Assembly: GCA_034429715.1 (NCBI GenBank)
Contig: DAOUFR010000026.1
Coordinates: 1-45,088, forward strand
Reading direction: 5' to 3'
Source: CAIMUM01 sp034429715
GTDB lineage: Bacteria > Chloroflexota > Dehalococcoidia > GIF9 > UBA5629
Length of the DNA: 45,088 nt
Of this stretch, positions 16,218-25,184 are shown piece by piece (the stretch's first letter is position 1; the number at the start of each line of letters is the position of its first letter). Under the pieces are notes generated by a model that searched no databases, was not told the DNA's origin, and worked only from the letters and a program-made list of their open reading frames with translations. Position numbers and translations under genes: made by a program.

Positions 16218-18362
16218 TCATTCAAGATGGTTTGCTTCAGCATATTCCAGAGCTTTCAGGTAGAACCTCTCGACATATTCGCCGGCCATCCTGGACGTAT
16301 TGAAAAGCGGCGCGTTTGAGCGTATGCTCTCTTTCATCATTTTTACCCAGCCGTGTGGTGTGCCATTGATGTCACGATCATAGAAAAGCGGTATCACGTG
16401 ATCTTCCAGCAGCTCGTAGATGGCATCCGCCGTTACGCTATCGCGATCCATTGAATCGATCCGACCTCTTTCATCCACGGCCCAGCCGTTTTCGCCGTTA
16501 TACCCTTCAAACCACCAGCCGTCCAGTATGCTGAGATTAACAGCACCATTCGCCGACGCCTTTTGACCGCTCGTCCCGCTGGCCTCCATTAATGTCAACG
16601 GTGTGTTTAACCAGACATCCACTCCGGCCACCAGATCCCTTGCCATATGCATATCGTAATCTTCAACAAAGGCGATCCTTCCACCGTAATCGGGATCCTT
16701 GGCATAGCGGTAAATCTGTTGTATCAGCCGTTTGCCATCATCGTCCTGAGGATGAGCCTTACCGGCAAAAATAATCTGCACAGGCTGCATCTCTTGATTC
16801 AATATTTTCTTGAGCCTTTCAACATCTTTGAAGATGAGTGAAGCTCTCTTATATCCCGTGAAGCGCCTGGAGAATCCAATGGTCAGCACATCGGGATCTA
16901 ACAACGCTCCCATAGCCAGAGGTTGTATGGCGGCAACGCGGTCATGGGACCACCTTTCACGTGCACGGTCCAGTATTGCGCCGACCAGTTTGAACTTCAG
17001 CCACCGGTGTATGGTCCAGATCGCTTCATCAGGCATATCATTTACACCGTCCCATCTTTCCCTCTCGGCCTGATGTTCCTCCCAGTCGTCCCCCAGGAAT
17101 CGCCTGAATAGAATCTGAATCTGGGGCGCCGTCCAGGTAGGCAGATGCACGCCGTTGGTTATAGATACAATGGGCACCTCTGACTGGGACTTTTCCGGCC
17201 ACAGGCCGTGCCACATGCTGCGGCAGACCTCTCCGTGCAGCTTGCTTACGCCGTTTCGGTACCCCGCCAGTTTCAGGCCGAGTATCGTCATATTGAATGA
17301 GTCTTTGTTCTGCTGGCTGGTCCCAAAATTAAAAAATTGCTCCCTGGTGATTCCAAGCTCCCCCCAGTAGGAATGAAAATACCTGTCGATGATATCTGGC
17401 GCAAAAGTATCATTGCCCGCGGGCAACGGTGTATGCGTGGTGAATACCGAAGTCTCAGCCACAGACTTAAGCGCGGCATCCAGCGTCAGTCCGGCTTTAA
17501 TGAATTCGCGCAGACGTTCCACCAGCATAAAAGTTGTGTGTCCCTCGTTGGCATGCCAGACTGCGGGTTTCAGTCCCAATGCCCTCAATATGCGCACGCC
17601 GCCGATACCTATCACCAGCTCCTGCAGCAATCTCAACTCCCTGTCGCCGCCATACAGCCTGGCTGTTAACCCCCGGTAGGCCTGAGGATTCTCTTCAAGA
17701 TTTGTATCCAGCAGATATAATTTAACGCGGCCTACGTTTAAAAGCCAGGCTGCGACCTTGATATGAATACTATCCAGAGGGACCTGAACAGTCAGAGTTT
17801 TACCGTCATGGTCCAACACCCGTGAAACCGCCACTTTATCATAGCCCAGTTGCTCATACATCTCTGTTTGCCAGCCGTCCTCAGATATATGCTGGTGAAA
17901 ATATCCCTGCGGGTACATGAAACCCACCCCTACCAGCGGTATACCGAGATCACTGGCTGCTTTACAGTAATCTCCCGCCAGTACACCCAATCCGCCGGCA
18001 TAAAGCGGCAACGAGTTGTGCAGGGCAAATTCCAATGAAAAGTAGGCTATGGATTTGCCGCCGTGCTGTGGATATTTTGTCGTAAACCAGGGGGGATTGA
18101 CAAAGAGGCTCTTGCGATACTCCTCCATAGTGGCATCGTAGCTGCTCAGGTAATTGGCGTCCTCGGCACAGGCCACCAGTTGGTGATACGGTATTTCCGT
18201 TAATAACCTGACTGGATTATGTGCGGTATTCTTCCAGACAAGCCTGTCAAGTCTCCTGAACAGGTTCCTGGCTTCGGGATGCCAGCTCCACCACATATTA
18301 TAGGCAAGCTCACCCAATCCCGATATGCGTTCAGGTATTATCATCTGAATATGTTCTTTCAT
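16218..18362 (-). CDS. glgP: alpha-glucan (glycogen/maltodextrin) phosphorylase, short form
   Basis: 714-aa phosphorylase releasing glucose 1-phosphate from alpha-1,4-glucans. Residues ~1-105 form the DUF3417-type N-terminal domain (ELAYNMWWSWHPEARNLF), followed by the catalytic part with AYFSLEFALHNSLPLYAGG. WHANEGHTTFMLVERL and the pyridoxal-phosphate lysine region SGTSGQKASANGAVNLSILD (Lys near residue 600) are intact, as is DGWWFEGYNG. Length and domain order fit the TIGR02094 group, common in thermophiles and anaerobes, which lacks the allosteric sites of the animal enzyme. It is transcribed away from hypB from a predicted promoter at 18431-18460, and pfkA lies 88 bases downstream, consistent with glycogen catabolism feeding glycolysis. 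Confidence 0.94.
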   Translation of the reverse strand: MKEHIQMIIPERISGLGELAYNMWWSWHPEARNLFRRLDRLVWKNTAHNPVRLLTEIPYHQLVACAEDANYLSSYDATMEEYRKSLFVNPPWFTTKYPQHGGKSIAYFSLEFALHNSLPLYAGGLGVLAGDYCKAASDLGIPLVGVGFMYPQGYFHQHISEDGWQTEMYEQLGYDKVAVSRVLDHDGKTLTVQVPLDSIHIKVAAWLLNVGRVKLYLLDTNLEENPQAYRGLTARLYGGDRELRLLQELVIGIGGVRILRALGLKPAVWHANEGHTTFMLVERLREFIKAGLTLDAALKSVAETSVFTTHTPLPAGNDTFAPDIIDRYFHSYWGELGITREQFFNFGTSQQNKDSFNMTILGLKLAGYRNGVSKLHGEVCRSMWHGLWPEKSQSEVPIVSITNGVHLPTWTAPQIQILFRRFLGDDWEEHQAERERWDGVNDMPDEAIWTIHRWLKFKLVGAILDRARERWSHDRVAAIQPLAMGALLDPDVLTIGFSRRFTGYKRASLIFKDVERLKKILNQEMQPVQIIFAGKAHPQDDDGKRLIQQIYRYAKDPDYGGRIAFVEDYDMHMARDLVAGVDVWLNTPLTLMEASGTSGQKASANGAVNLSILDGWWFEGYNGENGWAVDERGRIDSMDRDSVTADAIYELLEDHVIPLFYDRDINGTPHGWVKMMKESIRSNAPLFNTSRMAGEYVERFYLKALEYAEANHLE

Positions 18363-18430
18363 AAATAACCTGTGTAATACAATAAGCCATTATTATGTGG
18401 ACTCCGATATCCGGTTAACTGTGGTGTTCT

Positions 18431-18460
18431 ATTATAAGTAAACGGGCGAGCCTATTACAA
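18431..18460 (-). promoter_or_regulatory. predicted promoter of glgP
   Basis: Minus strand TTGTAA (18455-18460), 18-base spacer, perfect TATAAT (18431-18436). It is about 70 bases before the glgP start in the divergent glgP/hypB region. Confidence 0.5.
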
Positions 18461-18480
18461 ACGGGTTACCCTGATTTCCT

Positions 18481-18509
18481 TTGCACACAAACTATTAAAG
18501 CTGTATACT
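18481..18509 (+). promoter_or_regulatory. predicted promoter of hypBA
   Basis: TTGCAC (18481-18486), 17-base spacer, TATACT (18504-18509), near consensus. The expected start of transcription is near 18516, giving a ~40-base leader with the AAGAGG ribosome site at 18544-18549. Confidence 0.6.
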
Positions 18510-18556
18510 TACCCTCGGAACGCTTCTCAGAATTATCCCAGCTAAGAGGTACTTAT

Positions 18557-19228
18557 ATGAAGATCAACGTTATGCAGGATGTGCTGCAGGCCAATGACAG
18601 GATAGCCGGAGAGAACAGGCAGCTCTTCAATGAAAAACATAATCTCGTACTCAACCTGATGAGCTCGCCGGGTGCCGGAAAAACTTCGCTGCTTGAGAAA
18701 ACAGCAGAGAGAGTCGCGGGCAAACTCAGGCTGGGAGTTATCGTCGGCGATATCGAGACGACGCGGGACGCCGACCGCATAAGTAAATTCAACATCCCCG
18801 CCATACAACTGACAACTGGAACCGCCTGCCATCTCGATGCCAACATGGTCGCTTCTGCTCTTCCCCACCTGAAGCTGGATAAAATAGATATTCTGGTGGT
18901 CGAGAACGTGGGAAACCTGGTTTGTCCAGCCGAGTTTATCGTGGGCGAGGATTATAAAATAATGATTTTAAGTGTTACAGAGGGTGATGAAAAGCCCCTC
19001 AAGTACCCTCTGATGTTCCGTGAATCGGCTCTGATGCTGATCAATAAAATCGACCTTCTCCAGTACACCAACTTCAGTTTAAAAGAAGCCAGAGCCAATG
19101 CCCGCAAGATAAATCCCGGTATCGACATCATTGAGATATCGTGTACAAACGGCGCCGGACTGGACGAATGGGTATCATGGCTGACAGCAAAACACCGTAA
19201 CAAAACCGGCGGGGCCGGCCATGCATGA
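18557..19228 (+). CDS. hypB: hydrogenase/urease nickel-insertion GTPase HypB
   Basis: 223-aa SIMIBI GTPase that drives nickel delivery to [NiFe] hydrogenase large subunits with HypA. P-loop SSPGAGKTS (residues 36-44), GDIETTRDADRI, the metal-binding pair Cys91-His92 in TACHLDA, ENVGNLVCPAEF, and NKIDLLQ for guanine recognition. The N-terminal high-affinity CxxCGC motif and His-rich stretch seen in some HypB are absent, so nickel storage is not expected. A good promoter precedes it. It overlaps hypA by 8 bases. The likely client is the Hox hydrogenase encoded about 24 kb downstream; hypC, D, E and F are not in the window. Confidence 0.96.
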   Translation: MKINVMQDVLQANDRIAGENRQLFNEKHNLVLNLMSSPGAGKTSLLEKTAERVAGKLRLGVIVGDIETTRDADRISKFNIPAIQLTTGTACHLDANMVASALPHLKLDKIDILVVENVGNLVCPAEFIVGEDYKIMILSVTEGDEKPLKYPLMFRESALMLINKIDLLQYTNFSLKEARANARKINPGIDIIEISCTNGAGLDEWVSWLTAKHRNKTGGAGHA

Positions 19229-19562
19229 GATGGGCATCGCCCAGAATATACTGGATATAGCGCTCAGCGCAGCCGGCAAGGAAGGCGCATCGAAGATTAC
19301 CAGGATCAATCTGGTGGCCGGGGAGCTGCGCGGTATCGTACCCCTGCAATTGACCTTCTGTTTCGGGCTGGTGTCTAAAGATACCATAGCCGGAGGCGCC
19401 TATCTGAATATCGACGAAATGCCCGTCAGCGGACATTGCGACGGCTGCAATTCAGATTTCTCCATCAAGGATTATGAATACGTCTGCCCCATATGCGGCA
19501 GCACTAAAATCAAGTTAACCGGTGGCACAGAGCTCAGCATTAAAGATATCGAGATCGAGTAG
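19221..19562 (+). CDS. hypA: hydrogenase nickel-incorporation protein HypA
   Basis: 113-aa nickel metallochaperone. It begins MHEMGIAQ, with the N-terminal His2 that binds nickel, and has the zinc site Cys73/Cys76 (CDGC) and Cys89/Cys92 (CPIC). Length is standard. The ATG overlaps the last codons of hypB (19221-19228), so translation is coupled. The order hypB-hypA reverses the commoner hypA-hypB. It works with HypB to load nickel into the hydrogenase large subunit before C-terminal processing. Confidence 0.96.
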   Translation: MHEMGIAQNILDIALSAAGKEGASKITRINLVAGELRGIVPLQLTFCFGLVSKDTIAGGAYLNIDEMPVSGHCDGCNSDFSIKDYEYVCPICGSTKIKLTGGTELSIKDIEIE

Positions 19563-19607
19563 CAGATCCGCTGCCTGGATCGCAGACACTTTGACAAATA
19601 TGCCCGA

Positions 19608-20717
19608 TCATTTCATAGGCAGTATGCCGCTGGCTCTCAGCTGCTGAACAGAGAGTATTTTGGATTTCCCCGATTTGATATTGCCGCTCGATATCTCCTC
19701 GGACAACTCCTGTTCTCCCATCTCCATTGCATCCTCAAAAGAGGCTGAACCGGTCAAGGTGGTTTCCAGGCAGCCGAGGTTGTCTGGATCGTCAGGATTA
19801 ATTTCATAGCAAAGGAAAGCATGGGTCGGTGTAAGCACTATATAGGGATGCATATCCATGGATTCCAGTGCTGAGGCATAGAGCACGGTACCATCGATAC
19901 AGTTGGATGACTTTGTATTAATAGACTCCGCCGGCAGACGTACTCTCTGGGGCGCTTCCGATTCATTGCTAAAAGCGATGGTTGAGTTGATGTATTTTAG
20001 ACTGTAATCCTGCTGGAGCGCTTCGTAAACCGCCTTCACCTGGGCAGTAGTATATTCACTCCACTGATCATCGGAACATTGACTGCATTGATACCCTTCC
20101 ATAGAATTCGAAGGGTGGTATTCGGCAGCCTGCCTTACTAGTTCGTCTATCTCCGGCGCATGAGGGGTAACGAAAGCTCCGATAAAGAACGATGTATCGG
20201 TCCAATCATCACCCTCCTGTACAGCCCACAGCATCGTGTCCCTCCCATATATCTTGACCGGTAATGTCTGCTCCTGAATTACGGCGCCGCTGCCGTCGGC
20301 AATACGGTAACGCAACGTGGCATTGACGATCTCGAGCGGAATAGCCTGTGGCTTAAGTAAAGGAGTCTGACCGACGACTACCGTGGCGTGCGGACCGATA
20401 TCCACAGTGTCGATAGCCTTTTCAGAATAGCCCTGAATCTCCGACTCCACGCTCACTCTAACCGGGTTGTTTTCATTATTGGTTATTTCAAAATCGACAA
20501 AGGTTATATTCAGGTTAGGCATCTGCAGATAGATAGCCGGTGTAACCGACTGCATGGGCACAACATCAACCTTTATATCGTTTTTAACTACAGTCGCCTG
20601 ACTGCTGCCCTGTTGTACCGGTTGATCTTCATCGGCTCCACAGGCCGCCGAGAAGAGGAGTGACCCTGCTATAAATAACAGGGAAACAAGACAGGCCATT
20701 CTATGCAGATTAGTCAT
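19608..20717 (-). CDS. predicted lipoprotein with transglutaminase-like domain
   Basis: 369 residues. The signal peptide ends in a lipobox-like LLFSAAC (Cys26), so it is probably anchored outside the membrane. Residues ~45-155 look like an immunoglobulin-type beta domain (FVDFEITNNENNPVRVSVE). The C-terminal half has a transglutaminase/cysteine-protease-like pattern: candidate nucleophile Cys273 in SSNCIDGTVLYASALES, His299 in PTHAFLCYE, and an acidic residue nearby (Glu318). Cys211/Cys214 form a CSQC pair. The family commonly cleaves or crosslinks peptide or isopeptide bonds, but its target is unknown. A TTGACA-17-TATTCC promoter (20770-20798) and an AGGAGGT ribosome site precede it. It converges with hypA across 45 bases. 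Confidence 0.78.
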   Translation of the reverse strand: MTNLHRMACLVSLLFIAGSLLFSAACGADEDQPVQQGSSQATVVKNDIKVDVVPMQSVTPAIYLQMPNLNITFVDFEITNNENNPVRVSVESEIQGYSEKAIDTVDIGPHATVVVGQTPLLKPQAIPLEIVNATLRYRIADGSGAVIQEQTLPVKIYGRDTMLWAVQEGDDWTDTSFFIGAFVTPHAPEIDELVRQAAEYHPSNSMEGYQCSQCSDDQWSEYTTAQVKAVYEALQQDYSLKYINSTIAFSNESEAPQRVRLPAESINTKSSNCIDGTVLYASALESMDMHPYIVLTPTHAFLCYEINPDDPDNLGCLETTLTGSASFEDAMEMGEQELSEEISSGNIKSGKSKILSVQQLRASGILPMK

Positions 20718-20769
20718 AACACCTCCTGCCGTTTATTATTCTCGCGTCACAATGACTTCAAGCATTGCC

Positions 20770-20798
20770 GGAATACGTATCATCCCTGAAGCTGTCAA
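20770..20798 (-). promoter_or_regulatory. predicted promoter of the transglutaminase-like lipoprotein
   Basis: Minus strand consensus TTGACA (20793-20798), 17-base spacer, TATTCC (20770-20775); the leader is about 45 bases. Confidence 0.5.
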
Positions 20799-20865
20799 CT
20801 GCTCTGTATAGGGTATATTAACACAACGAAATTAGAACTTATAAATCGACCAGGCCCCAGCGTAA

Positions 20866-23721
20866 TTAACCGGCAGCGAGGCTGCGCCCGGCAAGTACGT
20901 CTTTCAAATAACGCCCTGTAGCAGAAGTTTCTATTTTTGCCACCTCCTCAGGCGTACCTGAGGCTATAAGATAACCTCCTTCGTCTCCCGCTCCCGGCCC
21001 GAGGTCGATGATATAATCTGCGTTTTTTATCACGTCCATATGGTGTTCTATGATGATCACTGTATTGCCCGCGTCCACCAGCCTTTGAATAACTCTCAGC
21101 AGACAATCGATATCTGCGAAAGAAAGCCCTGTCGTCGGTTCGTCCAGAATATAGAGAGTCCTGCCTGTTGACCTGCGCGACAACTCCGATGCCAGTTTGA
21201 CTCTCTGAGCCTCTCCACCTGACAGCGTCGGGGCAGGTTGTCCCAGACGCATATACCCCAGACCGACGTCCAGCAATGTAACGAGCTTATTCTTAACTTT
21301 GGGGAAGCTGGTGAAAAAGGCAGTAGCTTCCTCGATCGTCATATCGAGCACATCGGCAATATTCTTGCCCTTGAACTGTATCTCGAGCGCTTCCCGATTA
21401 TATCGCCTCCCTTTGCATACCTCGCAGGGAACAGTAACGTCGGGTAAAAATTGCATTTCTATCTGTATATATCCGTCGCCCTGGCAAGCTTCACAGCGCC
21501 CGCCTCGCACATTGAACGAAAAACGACCGGGGCCGTAGCCGCGCACGCGCGCCTCAGGGACAGAAGAGAAAAGCTCCCTGATGGGGGTGAAGGCGCCGGT
21601 ATAGGTGGCCGGATTGCTGCGAGGGGTGCGTCCGATGGGAGATTGGTCGATGTTAATTACCTTGTCAATATTCTCTACACCCGTTATCCCTGCGCATTTC
21701 CCCGGCTTGTCCCTGGCCTGATAAAAAACCTGGGCCAGCTTCTTGTATAAAATATCGTTCATCAACGTACTCTTGCCGCTTCCTGAGACGCCGCTGATGC
21801 AGACCAGCTTGCCCAGCGGGATCTTAACGTCGATGTTTTTAAGATTATTCTCCCCTGCTTTTCTGATCACCAGGAATTTGCCGGATCCATTCCTGCGTCC
21901 GGCCGGCATGGGAATATGCCTGATGCCGCTTAAATACTGGCCGGTGACCGATTCACCGGCCTTCATCACGTCTTGAATACTGCCGGTGGCAACGATGCGG
22001 CCTCCGTGCTCGCCTGCGCCCGGGCCCAGATCAACAATGAAATCAGCTGCACGCATCATACTTTCGTCATGCTCGACACTGATGACAGTATTGCCCAGGT
22101 CACGAAGTTTATTAAGCGTACTAATCAGCCTGTGTATATCGGCAGGATGCAGGCCGATGGTCGGTTCATCACAGATATATAAAACGCCCATCAATCCGCT
22201 TCCTATCATGGTTGCCAGCCTGATCCTCTGCGTTTCTCCGCCGCTTAAAGTGGCCGAGGCCCTGTCCAAAGTCAGATATCCAAGGCCTATGTCTCTGAGA
22301 AAACCCAGACGGGCATTAATCTCCTTTATTATTTGCCCCGCGATCATTTTTTCATTGGAGGTCAGTATTTGCCTGCCGTCACGGCTGCCTGTGATGGATT
22401 GTATCCATACGCTTGCATCAACCGCCGATAGGGCTGTGACATCCATAATATTTTTTCCATCGATCCTGACCGCCAGCGATTCCGGTTTTAACTTTTTCCC
22501 CCCGCAAACCTGACAGGGCGACGCCGACATATACCTCTCGATCTCTGCGCGCCTGTTTTCGGACTCCGTTTCCCTGTGCAGTCGTTGCAGGTTTGGTATA
22601 ACGCCCTCAAAACCGACCGCATACTCGCGTACTTTACCGAAGCGATAACGGTGCCTGTGCCGATCAGGATGTTCTCCATACAGCACCAGATTCAGCTGGT
22701 CCTTGCTGAGCTTGCTCACAGGTACACGCAGCGAGAAATCATATTGCCTTGCAACCTCTTCGAGCTGGCTAATATACCATGAGTAGGTAGCCCATGGCCT
22801 GATGGCGCCCTCGGCGATCGTCAGTTCCCTGTTAGGAATGACCAGATCGGGATCGATTTCAAGTTTGATGCCCAGGCCGGTGCAGGCCGGGCAGGCGCCG
22901 TGAGGGCTGTTGAAGCTGAATGTGCGCGGAGCGATTTCACCCAGGCTGATCCCGCAATTTACGCAGGCAAAATGCTCCGAAAAGAGCATCTCGTCTCCAT
23001 CGGCAACAGACACCAGCACAACACCTCCCCCCAGCTTGAGCGCGGTCTCAACTGAATCGGCTATACGCGCCCGGTTGCTTTCATCACCTGTTACAATACG
23101 GTCCACCACAGCTTCCACCATGTGCTTCTTGTTTTTATCCAGTTGTATGACTTCAGAGAGGTCGCGCACGTATCCATCGATCCTGGCACGTACAAACCCC
23201 GCCTTCTTCAGATCGTCGAATATCTGCAGGTGCTCACCTTTTCTGTCCCTGATCAACGGCGCCAGTATCATTATGCGAGTGTCCGGCTTGATCCCGAGCA
23301 CCGAATCCACTATCTGTTGCACCGTCTGGCGGGATATCTCCCGGCCGCATTGAGGGCAGTGCGGCCTGCCTACCCGGGCAAACAGCAGGCGCAGGTAGTC
23401 GTAAACCTCTGTCACGGTTCCCACGATGGAGCGCGGATTATGAGATGGCCCCTTCTGATCGATCGATATAGCGGGACTCAGGCCTTCGATATAATCGACA
23501 TCCGGTTTGTCCATCCGTCCCAGGAACTGCCGGGCATATGCTGAAAGTGATTCGATATAGCGGCGCTGTCCCTCGGCATAGATGGTGTCGAATGCCAGCG
23601 AGCTTTTGCCTGAACCTGATACGCCTGTAATGACGATCAGTTTATCCCTCGGGATAGTGACGTCAATGTTCTTGAGGTTGTGTTCCCGAGCACCCCTGAC
23701 TTCAATTGCATCAGTAGACAT
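20866..23721 (-). CDS. uvrA: UvrABC excinuclease subunit A
   Basis: 951-aa DNA-damage sensor ATPase of nucleotide excision repair, full length. The first Walker A is GVSGSGKSS (residues ~34-42) and the second is GVSGSGKST in the C-terminal half. Both ABC signatures are present (TLSGGETQRIRLA and TLSGGEAQRVKLA). Zinc modules include CVNCGISLGE...CPAC and CEACQGDG with CEVCKGRR. The N-terminus MSTDAIEVRGAREHNLKNID is standard. It appears to be a single gene, with no uvrB or uvrC nearby. Confidence 0.98.
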   Translation of the reverse strand: MSTDAIEVRGAREHNLKNIDVTIPRDKLIVITGVSGSGKSSLAFDTIYAEGQRRYIESLSAYARQFLGRMDKPDVDYIEGLSPAISIDQKGPSHNPRSIVGTVTEVYDYLRLLFARVGRPHCPQCGREISRQTVQQIVDSVLGIKPDTRIMILAPLIRDRKGEHLQIFDDLKKAGFVRARIDGYVRDLSEVIQLDKNKKHMVEAVVDRIVTGDESNRARIADSVETALKLGGGVVLVSVADGDEMLFSEHFACVNCGISLGEIAPRTFSFNSPHGACPACTGLGIKLEIDPDLVIPNRELTIAEGAIRPWATYSWYISQLEEVARQYDFSLRVPVSKLSKDQLNLVLYGEHPDRHRHRYRFGKVREYAVGFEGVIPNLQRLHRETESENRRAEIERYMSASPCQVCGGKKLKPESLAVRIDGKNIMDVTALSAVDASVWIQSITGSRDGRQILTSNEKMIAGQIIKEINARLGFLRDIGLGYLTLDRASATLSGGETQRIRLATMIGSGLMGVLYICDEPTIGLHPADIHRLISTLNKLRDLGNTVISVEHDESMMRAADFIVDLGPGAGEHGGRIVATGSIQDVMKAGESVTGQYLSGIRHIPMPAGRRNGSGKFLVIRKAGENNLKNIDVKIPLGKLVCISGVSGSGKSTLMNDILYKKLAQVFYQARDKPGKCAGITGVENIDKVINIDQSPIGRTPRSNPATYTGAFTPIRELFSSVPEARVRGYGPGRFSFNVRGGRCEACQGDGYIQIEMQFLPDVTVPCEVCKGRRYNREALEIQFKGKNIADVLDMTIEEATAFFTSFPKVKNKLVTLLDVGLGYMRLGQPAPTLSGGEAQRVKLASELSRRSTGRTLYILDEPTTGLSFADIDCLLRVIQRLVDAGNTVIIIEHHMDVIKNADYIIDLGPGAGDEGGYLIASGTPEEVAKIETSATGRYLKDVLAGRSLAAG

Positions 23722-23780
23722 TCTTTTACCGCAGAGAATAATTTTAGCACCTGTTAGACATGCTTAAAAATACATAAACT

Positions 23781-23810
23781 AAGATGGCAGGCCTTTCGGC
23801 CTGCCATCTT
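23781..23810 (-). terminator. intrinsic terminator after the MFS transporter
   Basis: Perfect 13-bp stem (AAGATGGCAGGCC 23781-23793 with its complement 23798-23810) and a 4-base loop. It lies about 30 bases beyond the MFS stop. The minus-strand exit sequence is AGTTTATGTATTTTT. It could also act weakly on the plus strand. Confidence 0.75.
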
Positions 23811-23839
23811 TAGTCAGCAGAAATACTACCTGACCGTGA

Positions 23840-25090
23840 TTAACTTATCTTTTTGGGCGCCTTCATCAAGAAGAACGCGATGAAGATGCCGGCAAAAGCG
23901 AGTATACCCACGGGGATAAATGCCCTGAGGTATGATCCGAAGAGGTCGCTGGCAAAACCTGAGATGAAGTTAGCCAGAATTGCGCCTACGCCATAGGCCA
24001 GCAGCATTATTCCGTAATTTCTGGCACTGAATTTCACGCCAAAGAAAGTCGTAGTAGAGGTAGGCGCCACTGCCAGCCACCCGCCGAGGCACAGCCAGAA
24101 TGCCGCAAAGCAGACAACGTACAGAACAAAGCTTCCCGGTCCTGCAAACAACATCCCTATGGACGCGAGCAGGATAATTATGAAGGAGATTACAGCCGCA
24201 TATCTCGGCGTAATCTTATCAGTGATCCAGCCGAATAACGGGCGTCCGCCGCCGTTGAATATCGCGAATACACCCACCAGTGTGGCAGCCGTTGCCGCAT
24301 CGAGTTTAATGATCCCGGTGGCTACCGGGCTTGAAATACCGATCGCCATTAAACCGGCCAGTGAACCGATAATGAAACAGATAAAAAGTCCCCAGAATGA
24401 CGTTGTCTTGGCCATCTGAGAGCTGTCGTAGTCAGCCCCGGCTGTTGCAACACCGGCTTTGGGCGCCCACCCCGCCGGCTTCCATCCAGCCACGGGAAAC
24501 CTCAAAGGCAGTGCCAACAGAATAACTATAATTAAGAATGCAATGCCGAGGTACAAGAAAGTATTCATCAATTGTACTGTGTTGATCAGATTATTCGCTA
24601 TAAAAGCGCTGACAAAAGGCGAGCCGCCGAAGCCGGCTACGGTCAAACCGACAGCCAGGCCTTTTTTATCGGGAAACCATCTGGTTGCCACCGCTATGGG
24701 GCCGCTATAACATAGGCCGACTCCCGAGCCGGCAATTACACCGTAAGTGATGATCAGTATCCAAACATTACACAAAAGCGCCGGCAGAATACCTGATAGT
24801 ATCCAGCCCAGCCCGACGAGAGCGCCGCCGATGATGCCCAGTTTCCTGGGGCCGATTTTTTCAAGTATCCTTCCACTGAAAGGGAAAATGCCGGCGAAGA
24901 AGGCAATGAAGAACATGAATGGAAGGCCGCCTTCAAAAGCGCCGATAGAAAAATAGTTCTGGCATGGTACTTTGAAAACACTATAAGCGTACACGCTGCC
25001 GAGGCACAGATTGATAATGAATCCTAATACAACAAAAATCCACCTGCCCTTCTCAGCGGGCATACCGAAAACTTTTGCTTCATCAGCCAT
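23840..25090 (-). CDS. MFS transporter, oxalate/formate antiporter (OFA) family-like
   Basis: 416-aa, 12-helix major facilitator. The first helix region GSVYAYSVFKVP matches the OFA-type 'GxxYxxSVF' signature, and GRILEKIGPRKLGIIGG between helices 2 and 3 is the MFS loop. WFPDKKGLAVGLTVAGFGG is another OFA hallmark. Such proteins exchange or import small monocarboxylates or dicarboxylates (oxalate, formate, lactate, pyruvate). It lies about 50 bases downstream of the acsA terminator on the same strand with a GGAGGAGAAGG ribosome site, so read-through may link acetate activation to monocarboxylate transport. The substrate is inferred from family and context only. Confidence 0.85.
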   Translation of the reverse strand: MADEAKVFGMPAEKGRWIFVVLGFIINLCLGSVYAYSVFKVPCQNYFSIGAFEGGLPFMFFIAFFAGIFPFSGRILEKIGPRKLGIIGGALVGLGWILSGILPALLCNVWILIITYGVIAGSGVGLCYSGPIAVATRWFPDKKGLAVGLTVAGFGGSPFVSAFIANNLINTVQLMNTFLYLGIAFLIIVILLALPLRFPVAGWKPAGWAPKAGVATAGADYDSSQMAKTTSFWGLFICFIIGSLAGLMAIGISSPVATGIIKLDAATAATLVGVFAIFNGGGRPLFGWITDKITPRYAAVISFIIILLASIGMLFAGPGSFVLYVVCFAAFWLCLGGWLAVAPTSTTTFFGVKFSARNYGIMLLAYGVGAILANFISGFASDLFGSYLRAFIPVGILAFAGIFIAFFLMKAPKKIS

Positions 25091-25143
25091 TTTGTACCTT
25101 CTCCTCCTGAAAATTTAGATAATCTTACTCTATTTTTGTAGAT

Positions 25144-25179
25144 AAAAAAACGGCGCTGCTTTGCGGGCAGCGCCGTTTT
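25144..25179 (-). terminator. intrinsic terminator after acsA
   Basis: Stem CGGCGCTGC (25151-25159) with GCAGCGCCG (25167-25175), flanked by an A/T extension; the minus strand ends in a run of seven T. It begins within 10 bases of the acsA stop. Confidence 0.85.
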
Positions 25180-25184
25180 CTCCT

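Noticed and set aside
16218..19562. glgP and hypBA sharing one divergent control region as a functional unit
   Set aside because: Each has its own well-formed promoter and the functions are unrelated; no shared operator was seen.
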